A stretch of DNA of 64,000 bases from Sphagnum magellanicum (GCA_021904315.1 CM038915.1:14570001-14634000), one strand, 5' to 3'; shown: positions 24,600-37,789, numbered from the stretch's first letter. A program made the numbers and translations. The notes: generated from the sequence alone by a model not told the origin.

Positions 24600-27500
24600 A
24601 GTTTAGACCTGGACTGTAAGGGTTATTGAATTTTAAGTATTTTCATCACTGAAAATTCAGTATATATAATCCAAATTAAAAAAAAAAAAAAGAAATTCGG
24701 GGTGCACTATTGGTACCTTTGGAAAGCCCTCAATGAGAACATATGCATAAGTTCCTCATCTACTGCACAGCTCCTTCAATGAGCACAGGTGCATAAGTTG
24801 TTCATCTATTGCACAACTCTGAGGGAGCATACCAACAATAATATTGTAAATAGGGTGGTGATTCATGTTGGGATTTTGCAGACATGACTTAACTCAATGA
24901 TCTCTAGATGCACTAAATTTTCACTACACAACAAACTCCAATTTCTCATCCCTAGATGTTGTAAACCTCCAACATGGGACCATCTCTTTCTTCTTTGTTT
25001 TGTGGGCGGGTTCTCTACTTTTCTCTATTGGCTCATGTACATGCCTACAATTTGGAATTTTCTCTGTGAAAGGAAAAAAAGTCTACAGGTCAACATACAA
25101 ATGCACAAGTTGGAGGGATTCAAATTTTATCTGGCACCGCACAATTGATTCACACATTTGCAAGCTTCAACACACTGGAGTTATGTTCTGTATCAACAGA
25201 TTCAAGTTCAAGGACCCCATGTTTTGCTTCAGCTTCTTCATCAGCATTGCCAGTTTCCAAGTTACCTCATGTACATGGGGAATTTCTTCAATCACTCTAG
25301 ATCCTATGGGATTTGTACTACATTGGAAGTGCACACTGTGAAGTTGCACAAGCAGATCCCAAGCGGCCAGCAACAAAATCATATTGCAAGGCTTGTGTTG
25401 AGAGGAAAATATGCACAGAAAATGTACTAGGATCTCAATTGCACCCTAACCAAAAGGAAACTGAACTTCTAAATTGGGCTTATTCAATGTCATGAGCTAA
25501 TTTTAAATAAGACAAACGAATCAGATGAGGCAGGAGTTCAAATAGATGGTTTAGGGTTTACCTCCAATGCTAGTTCTTGGGTATTGTTTCAATTTCTCCT
25601 GTCTGCTCCAACCTCTGTGAAAAAGGAGAATTGCTGAATCTCATCAATTGGTGGAGATCCATAATCATCAGCATCCAATTTTTTTTTGGGTGCAGGTTAT
25701 TTATGTGGTTCTTGAATCTAATTCCCAAGCTTTCCTTGAGAGAAATACCGTAAGGGCCTACTGCTAATCACCACAGTTGGGGCAAAGCAAATACTTTCCA
25801 AAGGGTTCAGCACCTTCAATGAGATCTCTCAGATTTCACTATTCACATTGTATTGAGGTAATACAAGCTACTCTAGCAAGTGTGAGCATGCAGTAGTTAC
25901 CCAACGGTGGGAACTAATAGCACACCTGAGCCTTTGTTGTGCCATCCTGAGCTGTGACATCCCCATTCTCCATGAGCTCATCATGCTTCTTCTTTGCTTT
26001 GAGGTTTTTCTTTTGTACCTAACGATTGCCTCGTCTTCATTGCTGTTCTTTTGTCTTCATCCAGATTATCCTTCCTTTCATTTACAAGGATACGATCGAC
26101 CCATTCCGCATTCTTATCTTTCTTTCCTACATTGCAACATCTGATACCATGACCATCAAAGCTTTGTCACTACACAGATCTGAATGTGAGGAAATTCTTC
26201 TTCCAAATGACCGGTCTGAGTAGAATCCAGGTGCAGACATTGCAGAGCGTATGACGCTACATGTGTACCGTAACAAAAAAGAACTGGAAAGCAACTGTGC
26301 CTCTTGGAAGACTTAAGGTCTAGCGTCTCGTAATCTATTGCAGGAAACTTGTAGGCAGGTGCTAACAGGCAAACCTACTAAAGGCCTGTGAAGCACCCCC
26401 CCGGAACACTTTCAAGGTGAGCATGAGACTTGTAAGAAAGGTATTGAAAAATTCATGCTCCAGCAGTTACAAGAAAAGCTTGGCCTTTTGTTGAGAACAA
26501 GCCACAGGAACTCCAAACCCTAAAACTAAACCATGGTTGTTCACAAATGTTCGTCTCATAATCTTAGCTTTGCATGGTAGCAAGGGAAGTTGCCACTTTG
26601 TCTGGGTGTGTCCCATTTAGGTACCATTTATTTGGGTGAATTTCCATTATTTTAGGAGAGATTTCGAAGAAAACCTTGGAGAAATGTGTTAAATTTCCAA
26701 TCTGAAATGTGTTTTTCCAGCAAAAATTCGCCACTTTTGCCAAACTAAATTTTTGGAAGGAACACCAAACCCAAAAACACAACTAGGGAAGGCCTTGTTG
26801 GTTGGGCATTACGCCCTTAGAATTGAGGCAAGAACTCGAGGTCTGCACTCAGTTATGAAATGCTTGAGATAAATTAAAGCATGACTGAATATGAGGTAAC
26901 CTTCTAGAGTGGCAACTGTGGGGGAGGGCAATGTTACAACCCATGTGTAGACCACATCGGTAAAGTAATTGTAGGTAGGGAAAATAATACGAAGGGGGAC
27001 TTGGCTTAAAGTGATTAGGCACAATTGTGTGAAATTTGTGAGCATTTAATTACATTACACACAAAGCACGAGCATAAAATTTCTAGTATATTTGGAGAAC
27101 CTTATATAGCAAAATTTAATCTCTTTGGCAAATGGCAAGGTGTTTTGAAAAATGAAATGCTTACATTGGAGTTGGCATTTTTTTTTCCCCCTCTACTATT
27201 TTGTGAGCCCGTCACCATGAGTGTGAGTGCAAAGGAATATTCCTAGGATATTCCATCCACTTTAACAAGTATATTTTTTAACAAATCCTATTGACATGGA
27301 AGGATATTCTTTGAAGACCGACATAGAAAGAATATTTTGCCATGTCATCTGTAGTTCCACGTGGCATTGCATAGCTCAATCTTAAGACAATTTAAATGGC
27401 TCCAATGTGTGTAATCTCCCATCCCAAAATCAAATTATGATACGAAAACATCTAATCATCTTATGCTTCTTAGCTTATTATAGATAATTATTTCTTGATA

Positions 27501-28640
27501 TGAACAACAATTGATTTTATAATTGATGTTCAACATAAAAAACCACCTGATAGCATTTGCATGTAGATTTTTTGGCTATTCAGACATTTGTAGCAGTTCT
27601 AACACTTTTAAATGTTTTAAGGTCACTAGTTGCATGCAAACAATTTATTATGTTTTCATGTTAGCAATAAATGCACAAATTAAATAAACATTTATAAAAA
27701 TGTGACCATAACTACATGTAATTATGTAATATCTTGCAAATTGAATATTGTTTTTGTTGTGAATTACAACATATCAACAAAATAACTTAAATTTCGGTTC
27801 ATTTGTTCATTTGCAACATGTCATGATATCCATACCCTTGACACTTTTGTTGAACACCACTAAAGTTGAATTTGCACCCATTTATTAAAAAAAAAAGCTC
27901 GTGGGTCTATATCCAAAGTAACAAACAAAGGTTGGATACTAGGCATCCTCTAATCACTTGTAAGATTACAAAATATATGCGACCATGATAAAGATATTCA
28001 TATCAAAGTTTTTGAACAATTTGCCACAACCTCTTGGGTATTATCCATGCTTAGCAGATCCAACAAATTGAAATTTCAAAACATGGTATCAATGGTAATG
28101 CGACTACCTTCTTGAATTTCAAGTTGACAAGAAAATAGACAAATCAATCTTACAATATAAATGGCCTAGAAATTCAAACGATGTGAGGACGATCCATATG
28201 AATCATTAATACTTGCTTATAATAGAGATATACACCAGCTTGTATTGGCTAATAACATTACCATTAGTGAGGTGGAGGAACCAAGCTCACCAACATGCTA
28301 GGAAACTATGACAGATTTGGATGATGTCATGTTGGATTTGGAGGAAAGCACATTGCTAAGTATTTAAAGGTTGATTCAATGGGTTCAATTGAAGAGAATT
28401 GGACACCAATGGAGCTTGGCTCTATTTAGTATATTTGGAATATAGTTTAGCAATGTTGTTGATATTTTGAACAATTGGAAAATTAACATAACTAGAGGTA
28501 TACACAGGAGTGCACAAGGAACCAACTTTGGATGTGGAAAGCTTCCCTTAGTAATACCAAAGATGATGCCACAACCATTAAAATGATCCTAGGATTAGAA
28601 GTAGGTGATAAATTTTCGGAAATATTGAAAATTGTCTTAA
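24600..28640. other. No recognisable gene
   Basis: Several open frames of 60-116 codons occur around 24.9-25.5 kb, but they overlap one another on both strands, lack splice or start context, and match nothing I know. From 27.2 kb the sequence is AT-rich. Nothing else is supported. Confidence 0.5.
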
Positions 28641-29712
28641 GCAAGGCCATCGACTTCTAGCACTAGAAAGGGGTGAGAGGGGCGTGCTAGAAGCCCCGGG
28701 AATGACTAGGAAAAGTGGACAAGCTTGACTCACTCACACGGACCCTCCATGAACCACTCCAAGTGGTTAGTCCAAAGTTGGAGCACCTTTGGTGCTAGGA
28801 AGAGCCACGGCCTGGACCTTGGGGAAACCATCACCTTCCCCTTTAGAACTCATCATGGACCCTTTTTGGTGTTGGGACAAGCCACAGGTGAACTCAGACT
28901 CATTTTGAACACACACACTCTCCGGGCTCGGGAGTAAGCCACCACCTCACTCCCTTGGTGGGGAAGCCAGCATCTTCCCCCCCTTGGGGAAGCCAACCAC
29001 TTCCCCCTTATAGTATACTCTGTGACTCTCCACGGAGCCCACGGCTATTTTTCCCGGGACTCCCGCGCGGGAGTCCCGGAATCGCGCCTTATGGGACTCC
29101 TGGGACTTTGAAGCCCCATAACTTTGCGAGCAGATCTTCGATCGTGATGCGATCTGAAGCAAAGTTGTAGCTTTCGTTGAGAGCTTTCCAACGCCGTGTT
29201 GCACTCCCGAATCGGACATCGGGAAGAGGTCGATTCCCGACTTTTAGTGGTCGGGAGTCAAACTGGCAGTTCGACTCCCGGCCCTTCTTTTGGCCATAAC
29301 TTGTGTTACAGATGTCTGAATGAGTAATGCGAGCCCATTTTAGACATCTACACTTCAAGAGCTTTCCATTGATATAAAGAACGCCACAATCCATTGAGGT
29401 TTGACCCCTACAATCGCTTTCTGAAATTTCGAGAGTCCACCGAGACTCCATCTCCCCAAGTGGGAGTTGCCTTGGGAGTGTGAGTGTTCACTCCCTCACA
29501 CTCCCTAGCACTTTCTTGCACTCCCGGAAGTATGTGATGTGACTCCCGGGCTTCCTCTTGGCTTAACTCCCGGGCTTCCTCTTGGCTTAACTCCCGGGCT
29601 TCCTCTTGCCTTAGCTCCCGGGCTTCCTTTTGGCTAAACTCCTGGGCTTCCCTTTGGCTTAACTCCCGGGCTTCCCTTTGGCTTGGTCGCGAGCCCAAGC
29701 TAGGGTTGCAAC
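28640..29712 (-). mobile_element. Dispersed repeat R1, copy A (solo-LTR-like)
   Basis: This GC-richer block, read on the minus strand, begins TTGCAACCCTAGCTTGGG. It then shares with copies B (36,525) and C (37,790) the ordered landmarks GACTCCC, GTGTAGATGTC, GCCATAACTTGTGT, CAGTTTGACTCCC, CCACTAAAAGTCGGGA, AGCTACAACTTTG and GCCCGTGGCTTGTCC-like strings, ending near TTCTAGTGCT. Frames through it give look-alike peptides (KKGRESNCQFDSRPLKVGN) only because the DNA is conserved. I infer an LTR or similar non-coding element end. It carries a 24-base minisatellite that B and C lack. Confidence 0.6.
29543..29686. repeat. 24-bp minisatellite, six units
   Basis: Six head-to-tail units of CTCCCGGGCTTCCTCTTGGC plus four bases, with one to four changes per unit. 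The period is a multiple of three, so one minus-strand frame reads Glu-Ala-Arg-Glu-Leu-Ser-Gln repeats. Confidence 0.95.
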
Positions 29713-29719
29713 AATGTAA

Positions 29720-30525
29720 TGGATTAACAACATTAGAATACATGTTTTTTTCCGGTGTAAGAAATGTATGGGTGTTTAAGTATGTATTCCTTATTTTACT
29801 TGAATGTGAACATAATGAGAGATAATAGTCAGTATTATTGACCATCAACCTATTTTCCATTATCGATTGCATTTCCAAGATAATGCATCTTGACATGTAT
29901 GTTGTGACTAAAAGGTTATGCTTAAGTTGTATTTAGTATTGCATTACCCATTTATTATAGTTAAAAGGACTTTAGCTTCATTATCCCAAGGGCTAGAAAC
30001 TAATGGAACAATGTGAATTTTTGTGTAAAGAAGCCAATGAAATTGGAATTTATGAAGCTCTTGCAACTTGTGGACGATTGACCATCTTATTGGCCAATAA
30101 ACCATCTTTCAAAAGAATGGTCATCTAAAAATATTTTTGTGACAATATAGTCAAAACCTAGATCTTGCTATTTGCAATCAGTTGTATGTTGGTTATAATA
30201 CAATGGCACAAAACAATATTTTTTTCCAAAAAAAAATTGAATTTTATTACTATAAAACAAAATTTGAAAGAATAGTCATTCTTGAATAAATCTTCCCTTT
30301 TAAAAAAGTTCTTGAATAACACATAGAATAGGGAAAAAAATTCATATAGTTTAAGCTACACAAATATTACATAGCCTTGAGTTTACAAAATTTCTATGGA
30401 AAACACATACGAGCTTGCAACACATGAACTTGTGAAAACATGCAAGGAATTATGGAATGACTATCACATTCTACAGATGGCCATAAAAATGTTGAGAAGA
30501 TGTCCGAATACAAAAACGACATGTT
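29720..30525. other. AT-rich spacer
   Basis: No feature seen beyond homopolymer runs. Confidence 0.6.
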
Positions 30526-31120
30526 GGTGAAAACACAATTAGTTGGACTATTTGGATTGTCACAATTGTAATTTTTTTGGATTAAAGATGAACTTAAAAT
30601 GTAAAATCATATCAAACATTAAAAATTTCAATTTTTTTAATCTATATTGTAATAGACTTTAATGAAAATCTTATTAAAAATTATGGACGTAATGGACTCA
30701 TAGTGGACTTTTGAAATGATGACGTTATGTTTATGTCACACAAAACATGTCATAGTAATATCAAAATTAAAATTAAAAATATTTCGCCATAAAATGAACA
30801 ATTTAATTGTAAGATGCATTAAAAATTTTCCAATGTAATTTTTTTCATATTTAAAAATTTAATCCATCGTGATTTTTTTTAGTTTTTACAATTGATATTC
30901 CATTTCACATTGAAATCTTTAAACTTTTTTCTAAATTTTTTGACCAATCACATGTTTAGGGATATTTATAAGGTGGTCTATTAATATTTGTGACAAAAAC
31001 CATAGAGGATAATTATAGGATTTATAGTTTGATAATTATTTTAAATGCAAGAATTGTAGTTAATGTAAGATGTGGACTCTTCAAAATGTGAAACGTGAGC
31101 CACCTAACCATGCTTTTACC
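30526..31120. mobile_element. AAGCATG-TIR element, copy 1 (595 bp)
   Basis: The right end on the minus strand reads GGGTAAAAGCATGGTTAGG, and the left end reads GGTGAAAACACAATTAGTTGG. It aligns along its length with the reverse complement of 31,572-32,200, e.g. shared TGGACTTTTGAAATGATGAC, GGGATATTTATAAG-like and TTGGACTAT blocks. It is non-coding and very AT-rich inside. Confidence 0.6.
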
Positions 31121-31571
31121 CATTTATTGAATTGTTGTAACATGTACAAATTATGATTATAAAGTTTGTCAACCATACAAGAAGAAATATCAAGGGGTCA
31201 TTGAGAGGTAGTGGTAAGAACACATGGTTAATGGAATTGTCATATGGGGACCAATTAAAAATATAAGGTACATAGGATGGACATGAACAATATTTGCTAT
31301 TGATATCATTGGCCAACATTTTGGATTTTGGACGTAGGCATTGACCACAGTAGAAAATTTATACAACATGTGCCTTAATTGTTTACATATTGTAGGAAAA
31401 TGCATTAAACTGACTTTAAAGTTGAAACATTATAATTGTAAGTTGCATAATAAGGACGAAGGATTACCATTATCCTATAAGGTTGTAATTATTATAATAA
31501 TTCCCTTATGATTTAGACTTTTGCATAATGTCTAGGTTAGTGTGGTTGTAAAGGATGTCATCATTTACCAA
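31121..31571. other. Spacer between the two AAGCATG-TIR elements
   Basis: About 450 bases that are not part of the inverted arms. No gene. Two overlapping short minus-strand frames are the only open stretches. Confidence 0.5.
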
Positions 31572-32200
31572 GGTGAAAGCATGGTTAGGTGGCTCAAAAG
31601 TGGCAATTGAGAGTCTATAATCTGACACTAACAATTTTTTTAATAGTTTTAACAATTATCAAACCATAAATCTTATAATTATCCCCTATGCTTTTAATCA
31701 TAAGTATTAATAAACTAACCTATGAATATCCCTAAACATGTGATTGATTAGAAAATCCATGCAAAAGATTAAATTTTTAATGTGAATGGACTTTCAAGGA
31801 CAAAAATTTACAACATTCATGACATTTAAAAATTTAAAAATTTAAAAATATATATTAGACAAGTTTCAATGCAATCCACTAATAAATTTTTCATTTGATG
31901 ATGTTTCATTTAAAATTTGTTTTGTTGACACTATTTTGACATATTCTTTGAGTCCACATTTTTCATTTTTTCTATGCGACAAACATAATGTTGTCATTTC
32001 AAAAGTCCATTACGAGTCCATAATCTTCTTAAAATTCATCCAATTTTTTTATGACAATTTTAATTAAAGTCTATGACAACATGAATAATTAAAAAATTGA
32101 TAATGTTAATTTTGAATATGGCTTTAAATTTTACATTTGTATGTAATCCAAAAACTTATAAGTGTGATAGTCCAAATACCGACCTATTCATGCTTTCACC
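31572..32200. mobile_element. AAGCATG-TIR element, copy 2 (629 bp)
   Basis: It starts GGTGAAAGCATGGTTAGGTG; the right end on the other strand reads GGTGAAAGCATGAATAGGT. The length is close to copy 3 (58,212-58,844, 633 bases), which has the same TIR type. It lies in inverted orientation to copy 1. No transposase. Confidence 0.6.
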
Positions 32201-32385
32201 CACCAACAACACACCCTACCTGACCATGTCTAAATGAAGCTCATGAAATTTGAAACTCCTGAGGTCTCAAATAAAAAAGGTTGCCCAATTTAGACAAGTC
32301 TACAAGCAAACAATGAATAATAATTTGGATTATCTAAAACAAAAAAGAAGAAGAAGGATCTAAACATCAATGAGGGAAAAACATT

Positions 32386-32640
32386 ACCATCTTCCCCTTC
32401 ATGTCATGGTTCATGCAAGGCATAATGTTTATGACTGCCCATTTCAAATGGATTACATATCCATTATTTTCAAAGAATGATTTGATTTCCTTGAGAACAA
32501 CTGGGTCATCATCATGGAAAAGGATGACAACACCATCATCACATAAATATTTGTTTAAAAAACCAAATACTGCATAGGCACAATTCTCAACCTTTTGGTT
32601 CTAATGGGGGATCAGACATGGGGGATCAGACATGAAGGGC
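32386..32640 (-). pseudogene. Methyltransferase-like coding scrap
   Basis: A minus-strand frame open for about 70 codons in a stop-rich region reads VENCAYAVFGFLNKYLCDDG, VVILFHDDDPVVLKEIKSFF and ENNGYVIHLKWAVIN. Just upstream is MSDPP, encoded twice by a 14-base tandem duplication that shifts frame. The pattern (DPP motif, then a hydrophobic strand and an LKEIKSFFENNGYVI helix-strand) resembles the second half of class I SAM-dependent methyltransferases. It may end at a donor-like GTAATG near 32,388. Identity is inferred from pattern only. It could belong to an element that also contributed the scraps at 35.2-37.7 kb. Confidence 0.35.
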
Positions 32641-32857
32641 ATTAGAAGATTAGATGGTACCTTTGTGACTAGCAAGGATGGCATCCTAAAAGGGGATTTT
32701 TGCATACAAAACTTTCAAAAATTAACATTCGAAATTTGAATTTTGAAGTTAAGAACTAACATTGTGATGAGGTGTTATTGATAATCTTGGAAAGGATCTA
32801 AAATTGGAGGCACTATGAGGAATTGTGTCCATCAAAATCACATTACCCTATAATTAA

Positions 32858-35106
32858 AATTCAAAAAAATAATTCATATACAATTGTTATGCAACTATCA
32901 CTTAGATATTACAACTACTGTGCAACTATCCCCTTAGAAATACAATGTACTTATAAATAACTTGCCATGTCAGAAAATTAGGTTGTTATCATATAATTGC
33001 AAGTCAGTTGAAAATGGGTTTTTTATATTGTAATTTATACACATCGTACATACATATGTAGTCAACCATGTTTGACTTTTTCAAAAGTTACATTGTAGTT
33101 GCATGTGGCAACTACTTTAGAACTATTGTAAATGTGCCATTAAAGCAATAACTATGTTATAATTAATGTACAATGTACATACATGTGATCATGCCATGTG
33201 TCCACATCTCCACCACCCATTATGGGATACATTTGTAACTAGTTTTTGATTATGATTCCCATTGATACAATTAGTATGGCCATTAGTGTGCCATTACTAA
33301 AATACTATTGTTCAACTATGTTATGATTATAATACAAGTACTTATAATTTAATAAGGATACATATTCATCAGTTATTTATATCTTCATCATATGTGTTTC
33401 ATTTTGATTGATTTAAAATGTTATGGGAACATTATTTCAAGTTTTAGAAATCATCTTTGAAGTGCAAAGGAAAATGAGTAATGAAAAAATAACAAAAAAA
33501 TAAATAAGATTTCCAATTTACAAAACAATTTTTTTTTTTTTTTTTTTTTTTTGGACTTTTCCTATTTTCAAATCTCATAACTTTCTTATTTCTTATTCAT
33601 TTTAAACAATTTAAAGTGTTATAGGAACACCACTTAAAGTTTTACAAATCATCTTTGAACTTTAATATAATAGAGCAACATATAAGGAATTTTGTGGGTG
33701 TTTGGGAATCAGCCTTTCTAACATTTGGTGGTTTGTTTTTTTGAATTCTTGACCCCTTTTACTTTGAGGGGCCATAAATTTTTCAATTCTGTTATTTTTT
33801 TACGACTTTTAATGCACTAGATACACCAATAGGAGGGGTTCAAGTTTTGTTTAAACACAAAAAAAAATGGAGGCCTCCCCTTGGATTTAAGTTGCCTTGA
33901 ATGTTTAAGTGTTATAATTGCAACTCAATTGTAACTAATGAACAACTAAAAGAGTTAACCCATATGTTTTGTTTTCAAATCCCATGTTACAAACTATATA
34001 AAAAAGGTTTTTTTTTTTTAATGTTTTCACATTAAAATACATGTGGCATTTTGGGATGAACTTAAAAAAGTTTAACCCAAAGGCAAAACATAAAATTAAA
34101 AAAATAAATCATGGCTATTCTTTAGTGCATTTAGTTTTGTGCTTTCCTATTTACTTACCAAGTAAATAAGTCTTATTTTTCTACCTACCTATGTAAGTAG
34201 GTAGGTAATGAGTTTTTAAGTAAATACACAGGTATGTAGGTCTAAAAACCTACCAACCTACCTACCTATGGGTGCAAAGAAGATAACATGAACCACATCC
34301 ATGTGTTTTTTGATTACTTTTGTGATTGTTTTTTTAGAAATATTCTTAAAATATTTCTAGAATATTCTTGAAAGAGTTTTCAAAAAAATCTTTAAAAAAT
34401 TAAAATTTTTTTAATACTATTTTATCAAGGTTTATGTTAAAAATTTGGCAAAAAAAATCATTTAAAAAAAATTCGAATCCATTTACAAGTCTTTTTACTA
34501 CTTAAAAGTAAACATTATAATGCTTAATGAGTGCTTTTGTTAATTTTTTATTCATTGGATTAATTTCAAATTAATTCACATGTTCTCATGATATATTATA
34601 AATAAAACTATATAAACAAATCTTACAATTTCAACATAAAATTAAATTACGAATTTAAAACATGAAAAAGCCAAACAAATGTTACATTGGTTATGGTACA
34701 TGTTATTGTGACCGCACCCTTATGGTTATGTATGACCTACCTAGCTATTAAAATATATATTTTTATATTTTCCAAAATACAATTAATATGCCATGTGGAA
34801 AATTTAAAAATTGTGCCATGTGCCACAATTTCGGACCATCATTAACAATCATAATAGACAATGTAGATCAATATTTTTAAAAATAAAAAATTTATGTCCA
34901 AAATTTTTCATAATACCATGTGTCAAATTTTAATATATAGATGACAATTAATGACGTTAATATGACATCATGGTTGTAATTATAATGGAGTTACATAGTA
35001 GTTGAAAAAATGAGTTACATTATATATATAGTGAATTGCGACTGCCTTTTGCAACTCAAAAATTGAGTTGCAAGGCCAATTGTAAAACACCCCTTTTTCT
35101 CATAAT
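32858..35106. mobile_element. TTGCAAC-family element, copy E2 (2.2 kb)
   Basis: The right end on the minus strand reads CATTATGAGAAAAAGGGG followed by TTGCAACTC...GAGTTGCAA. The left end has TATGCAACTATC and GTGCAACTATC repeats (32,888-32,935). The interior matches E1 in reverse (GCCACATGG, CTTTGGGTTAAAC, GTAGGTAGG runs at 34,185-34,265). A 24-base T run sits at 33,529-33,552. There is no coding frame. The left border is approximate. Confidence 0.45.
33411..33660 (+). repeat. Direct repeat flanking a poly-T tract
   Basis: 33,411-33,461 and 33,608-33,660 share GTTATGGGAACA / GTTATAGGAACA and AAATCATCTTTGAA, about 197 bases apart, on either side of the T24 tract. Confidence 0.6.
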
Positions 35107-35229
35107 GAGGTCCATGTATTCAAGAGGTTACGAGCCAAAGTTTTCCCTTTCCTTCATGAAAACTAACCAAGAAAGTTGGAAAGCCAACACAATGGACATT
35201 AACTAAAGGGAATTTAAAACCAACATAAG

Positions 35230-36400
35230 GGCTATGTGGGGAGGTGCAAGAATGACCAAGGAATCATCTTTTGAAACATTCCTTAATCTGCTCCACTACA
35301 GGCCAGCTCGAGATTTTCCTATCGAAGCCATTGCAGGAGGAAGAAGGTCTACTTGTTCATTTTCTGCAAAGACTCTAATATTTTGTGCAACAATTTCAGC
35401 TATAGGTAACTGCCTCTTCCTCTTTGAATTTTGTTGCTTCTTCTCACCTTGTCCCTTCATATTAGAATTTGCAAATTATTCTTCTCCATGAAACCTTCAT
35501 CAAACTTCTCCCTCAACTGAAGTTTTGATTTTAGAGTGCAATCAAGTGGGTAATCCAAGTACTAATTGCAACGCTAAAGGTGTTTAGAAAATTAGTCCTT
35601 TAACAAATCTTGCGGAACATGGTGCTTTAAACCTTCATATCACACCATATCTTGAGAGAGTTGGAAGAGTCCAAAGAGCTTGCTAGGTTAGCAAAACATG
35701 AAAAAAATACTTGCAAGAAAACAAAAAGTTTTTTGATGGGAGTGTAATGATCTTAAAGCTTAGAATGAAGGAATCTAATATGCCTATTCAAAATGGGAGA
35801 ATAATTAAGGTCATTTACCTATAAACAATACGCAAGTAGTAACCTCCTCACTTCCATATTATTGGTTCCATGTTTTACTTTTGAGGATACCTCGCTTTAA
35901 TTTGAATTCCCAGAAAAAAGCTGATTGCCATAGTTCAAGCCTCTAATGTCTACTAAAGTCTTGGATGCTTTGCACCTTCACAAAGTCCAAGATTGAGACC
36001 CCAAGGTTTTTTACCATGTTTCAAACAGTTTGGATGCCTCCATTTCAAGCTAGAAAAAAAAAAATGATCAAATGATTGGAATTTGAGCAAGGAATAAAAA
36101 AATAGAAGTTAAAGCAATGCAAACGAATGTTGTAACGAAATAATAAAAGGGAGGGAAGAAATACTTGAAACCAAAATGTGGCCTTGTGGAGCCATTTTTC
36201 AAAATTTGCATTGGACAAGTTAGCCTTTGGGAACTTTTATGCCTCCTTAAGAATTGGAGATTAGTTCCATTGTTTAAGACTAAAAACCTTATGTTCATTG
36301 CTCACCTGCATGGAGATCAACATTTGTAATTTTTTCGTGAACATCTTCAAATCTAGATTCATATCATAATGAACCAAAATTTATTAAAGGAATTATGGGC
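35230..36400 (-). pseudogene. Minus-strand coding-like scraps, unknown product
   Basis: Minus-strand frames read GEKKQQNSKRKRQLPIAEI and ENEQVDLLPPAMASIGKSR (35,310-35,460), FEKWLHKATFWFQVF (36,170-36,220) and MNLDLKMFTKKLQMLISMQ ending at a GTGAGC donor-like site (about 36,320). They are broken by stops. I do not recognise them. They may be exons of one decayed gene or element that includes the scraps at 32.4 and 37.5 kb. Confidence 0.25.
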
Positions 36401-36524
36401 CAAAAGCAAGGTCACAAATGGGTAGCCTTTTGTGGAAAGGAGTCAAATGTTTTTTTCACACTTTTGATGGCCTTATTGCATAAAGATCCTAAGACATTTT
36501 GGTCGTGGAAGCAAGGGTTTGGGA

Positions 36525-37352
36525 TGTCGCAACCCTACTTTGAGGGAAGTGTGAAGATGAAACTCACATTCCCGAAATTGGGACTTGGGAGTCCTCTGGG
36601 ACTCCCAAAATTTCAAAGTTCTGTTGTAGGGGTCAAAACACCTCGCATTGGGGTGTTCTTTATATCATTGAAAAGCTATTGAAGTGTAAATGTCGAAAAT
36701 GGCCTTGCATGGGCCATTTGAACATCTGCAACACAAGTTATGGCAAAAAGAAGGGTCGGAAGTCAAATTGACAGTTTGACTCCTAACCACTAAAAGTCGG
36801 AAATCGACCCGACCCCGGTGCGTGTAGGTGGAATGTAACACACCTTTGGAAAGTTCTCGAGGAGAACTACAACTTTGCTTCAGACCTTATCCCAATCAGA
36901 GGTCTGAGCAAAAATTTATGATCGCTCAAAGTCTTGGGAGTCCAAACCGGGACAGTTTCGAGACTCCTCCTTGGGAGTCCCGAGACAAAAAGCCATTCGG
37001 ATGTGGGTGCTGCAGAGAGGCATAGAGTATGCTATATGGGGGAAGGTGGTGACTTCTCTTGAGTCCGGGCCGTGGTGAGTCAAGTGAGTCCATAGTTGCC
37101 CGTGGCTTGTCCTAGCACCAAGGGTGCTCCAGAATGTGAACTAACCAACTTGTTGGTTGGTTTGATGGAGTAAGTGAATAGCTTGTTACTTTTCCTAGTC
37201 CCATCTCGGAGCTTCAGCATGCTCTTCCACCCCTTCTAGTGCTGAGAGCTAGGAGTGTGCCCCAAATTCCTTACAATTCCGCTGTGAGAATAACTTAAAC
37301 CCAACTTGAATTTAACTAGGGACTTGGGAACGCGTCATGGGACATCTGTGTA
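36525..37352 (+). mobile_element. Dispersed repeat R1, copy B
   Basis: It starts TGTCGCAACCCTACTTTG and runs through the same landmarks as copies A and C to about GACTTGGGAACGCGTCATG. It shares its first 18 bases with copy C, 1,265 bases downstream on the same strand. Confidence 0.65.
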
Positions 37353-37479
37353 ATACATCTGACATGCAAAATCTGAAATGGTAGTAACTCCCTTTGTAAT
37401 GTAGACAATGTAGGAGTGAAAATCCAAATGTGAAGACAAAGGAAACTGAGTAAACATTAATAAAGGAGAAAGATTACTG

Positions 37480-37690
37480 ACCTTATACATATATTCAAAA
37501 AATGCTTCTTGTGTGAAGTTGTACCAAATCTTCTTGGTCTTGCTCTTACATTTTTTGTACTAATCATCAAGGATGACCTCCTTGAATTGATTTAGAGGAA
37601 TCATCTTTATTGACTGAATGCAAAAGAAATCATGGACAAGAGATGACTTGACATGATCCATTTTTATTAACTTATGGAGAATTAAGTAAG
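37480..37690 (-). pseudogene. Exon-like coding scrap between R1 copies
   Basis: A minus-strand frame reads SSLVHDFFCIQSIKMIPLNQ, FKEVILDD, one stop, then KTKKIWYNFTQEAFFEYMYK and a GTCAGT donor-like site. Product unknown. It looks like a fragment of the same decayed minus-strand unit as the scraps at 35.2-36.4 kb. Confidence 0.25.
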
Positions 37691-37789
37691 TTAGTCCAGA
37701 TAAATGAGACTGAATTGAAACAATTCAATTGAATTATGACATAAAAAAGGGGTTGTTGCCTCACTTGTTGATGTTCACCATAGTTGTGA

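Noticed and set aside
24897..25495. Four overlapping frames of 60-113 codons as a small gene
   Set aside because: They compete in different frames and strands, with no recognisable domain or splice context.
29089..29896. Minus-strand frames of 120 and 162 codons
   Set aside because: They arise from R1 and its 24-bp minisatellite. Look-alike peptides in copy C on the other strand reflect conserved repeat DNA, not a gene.
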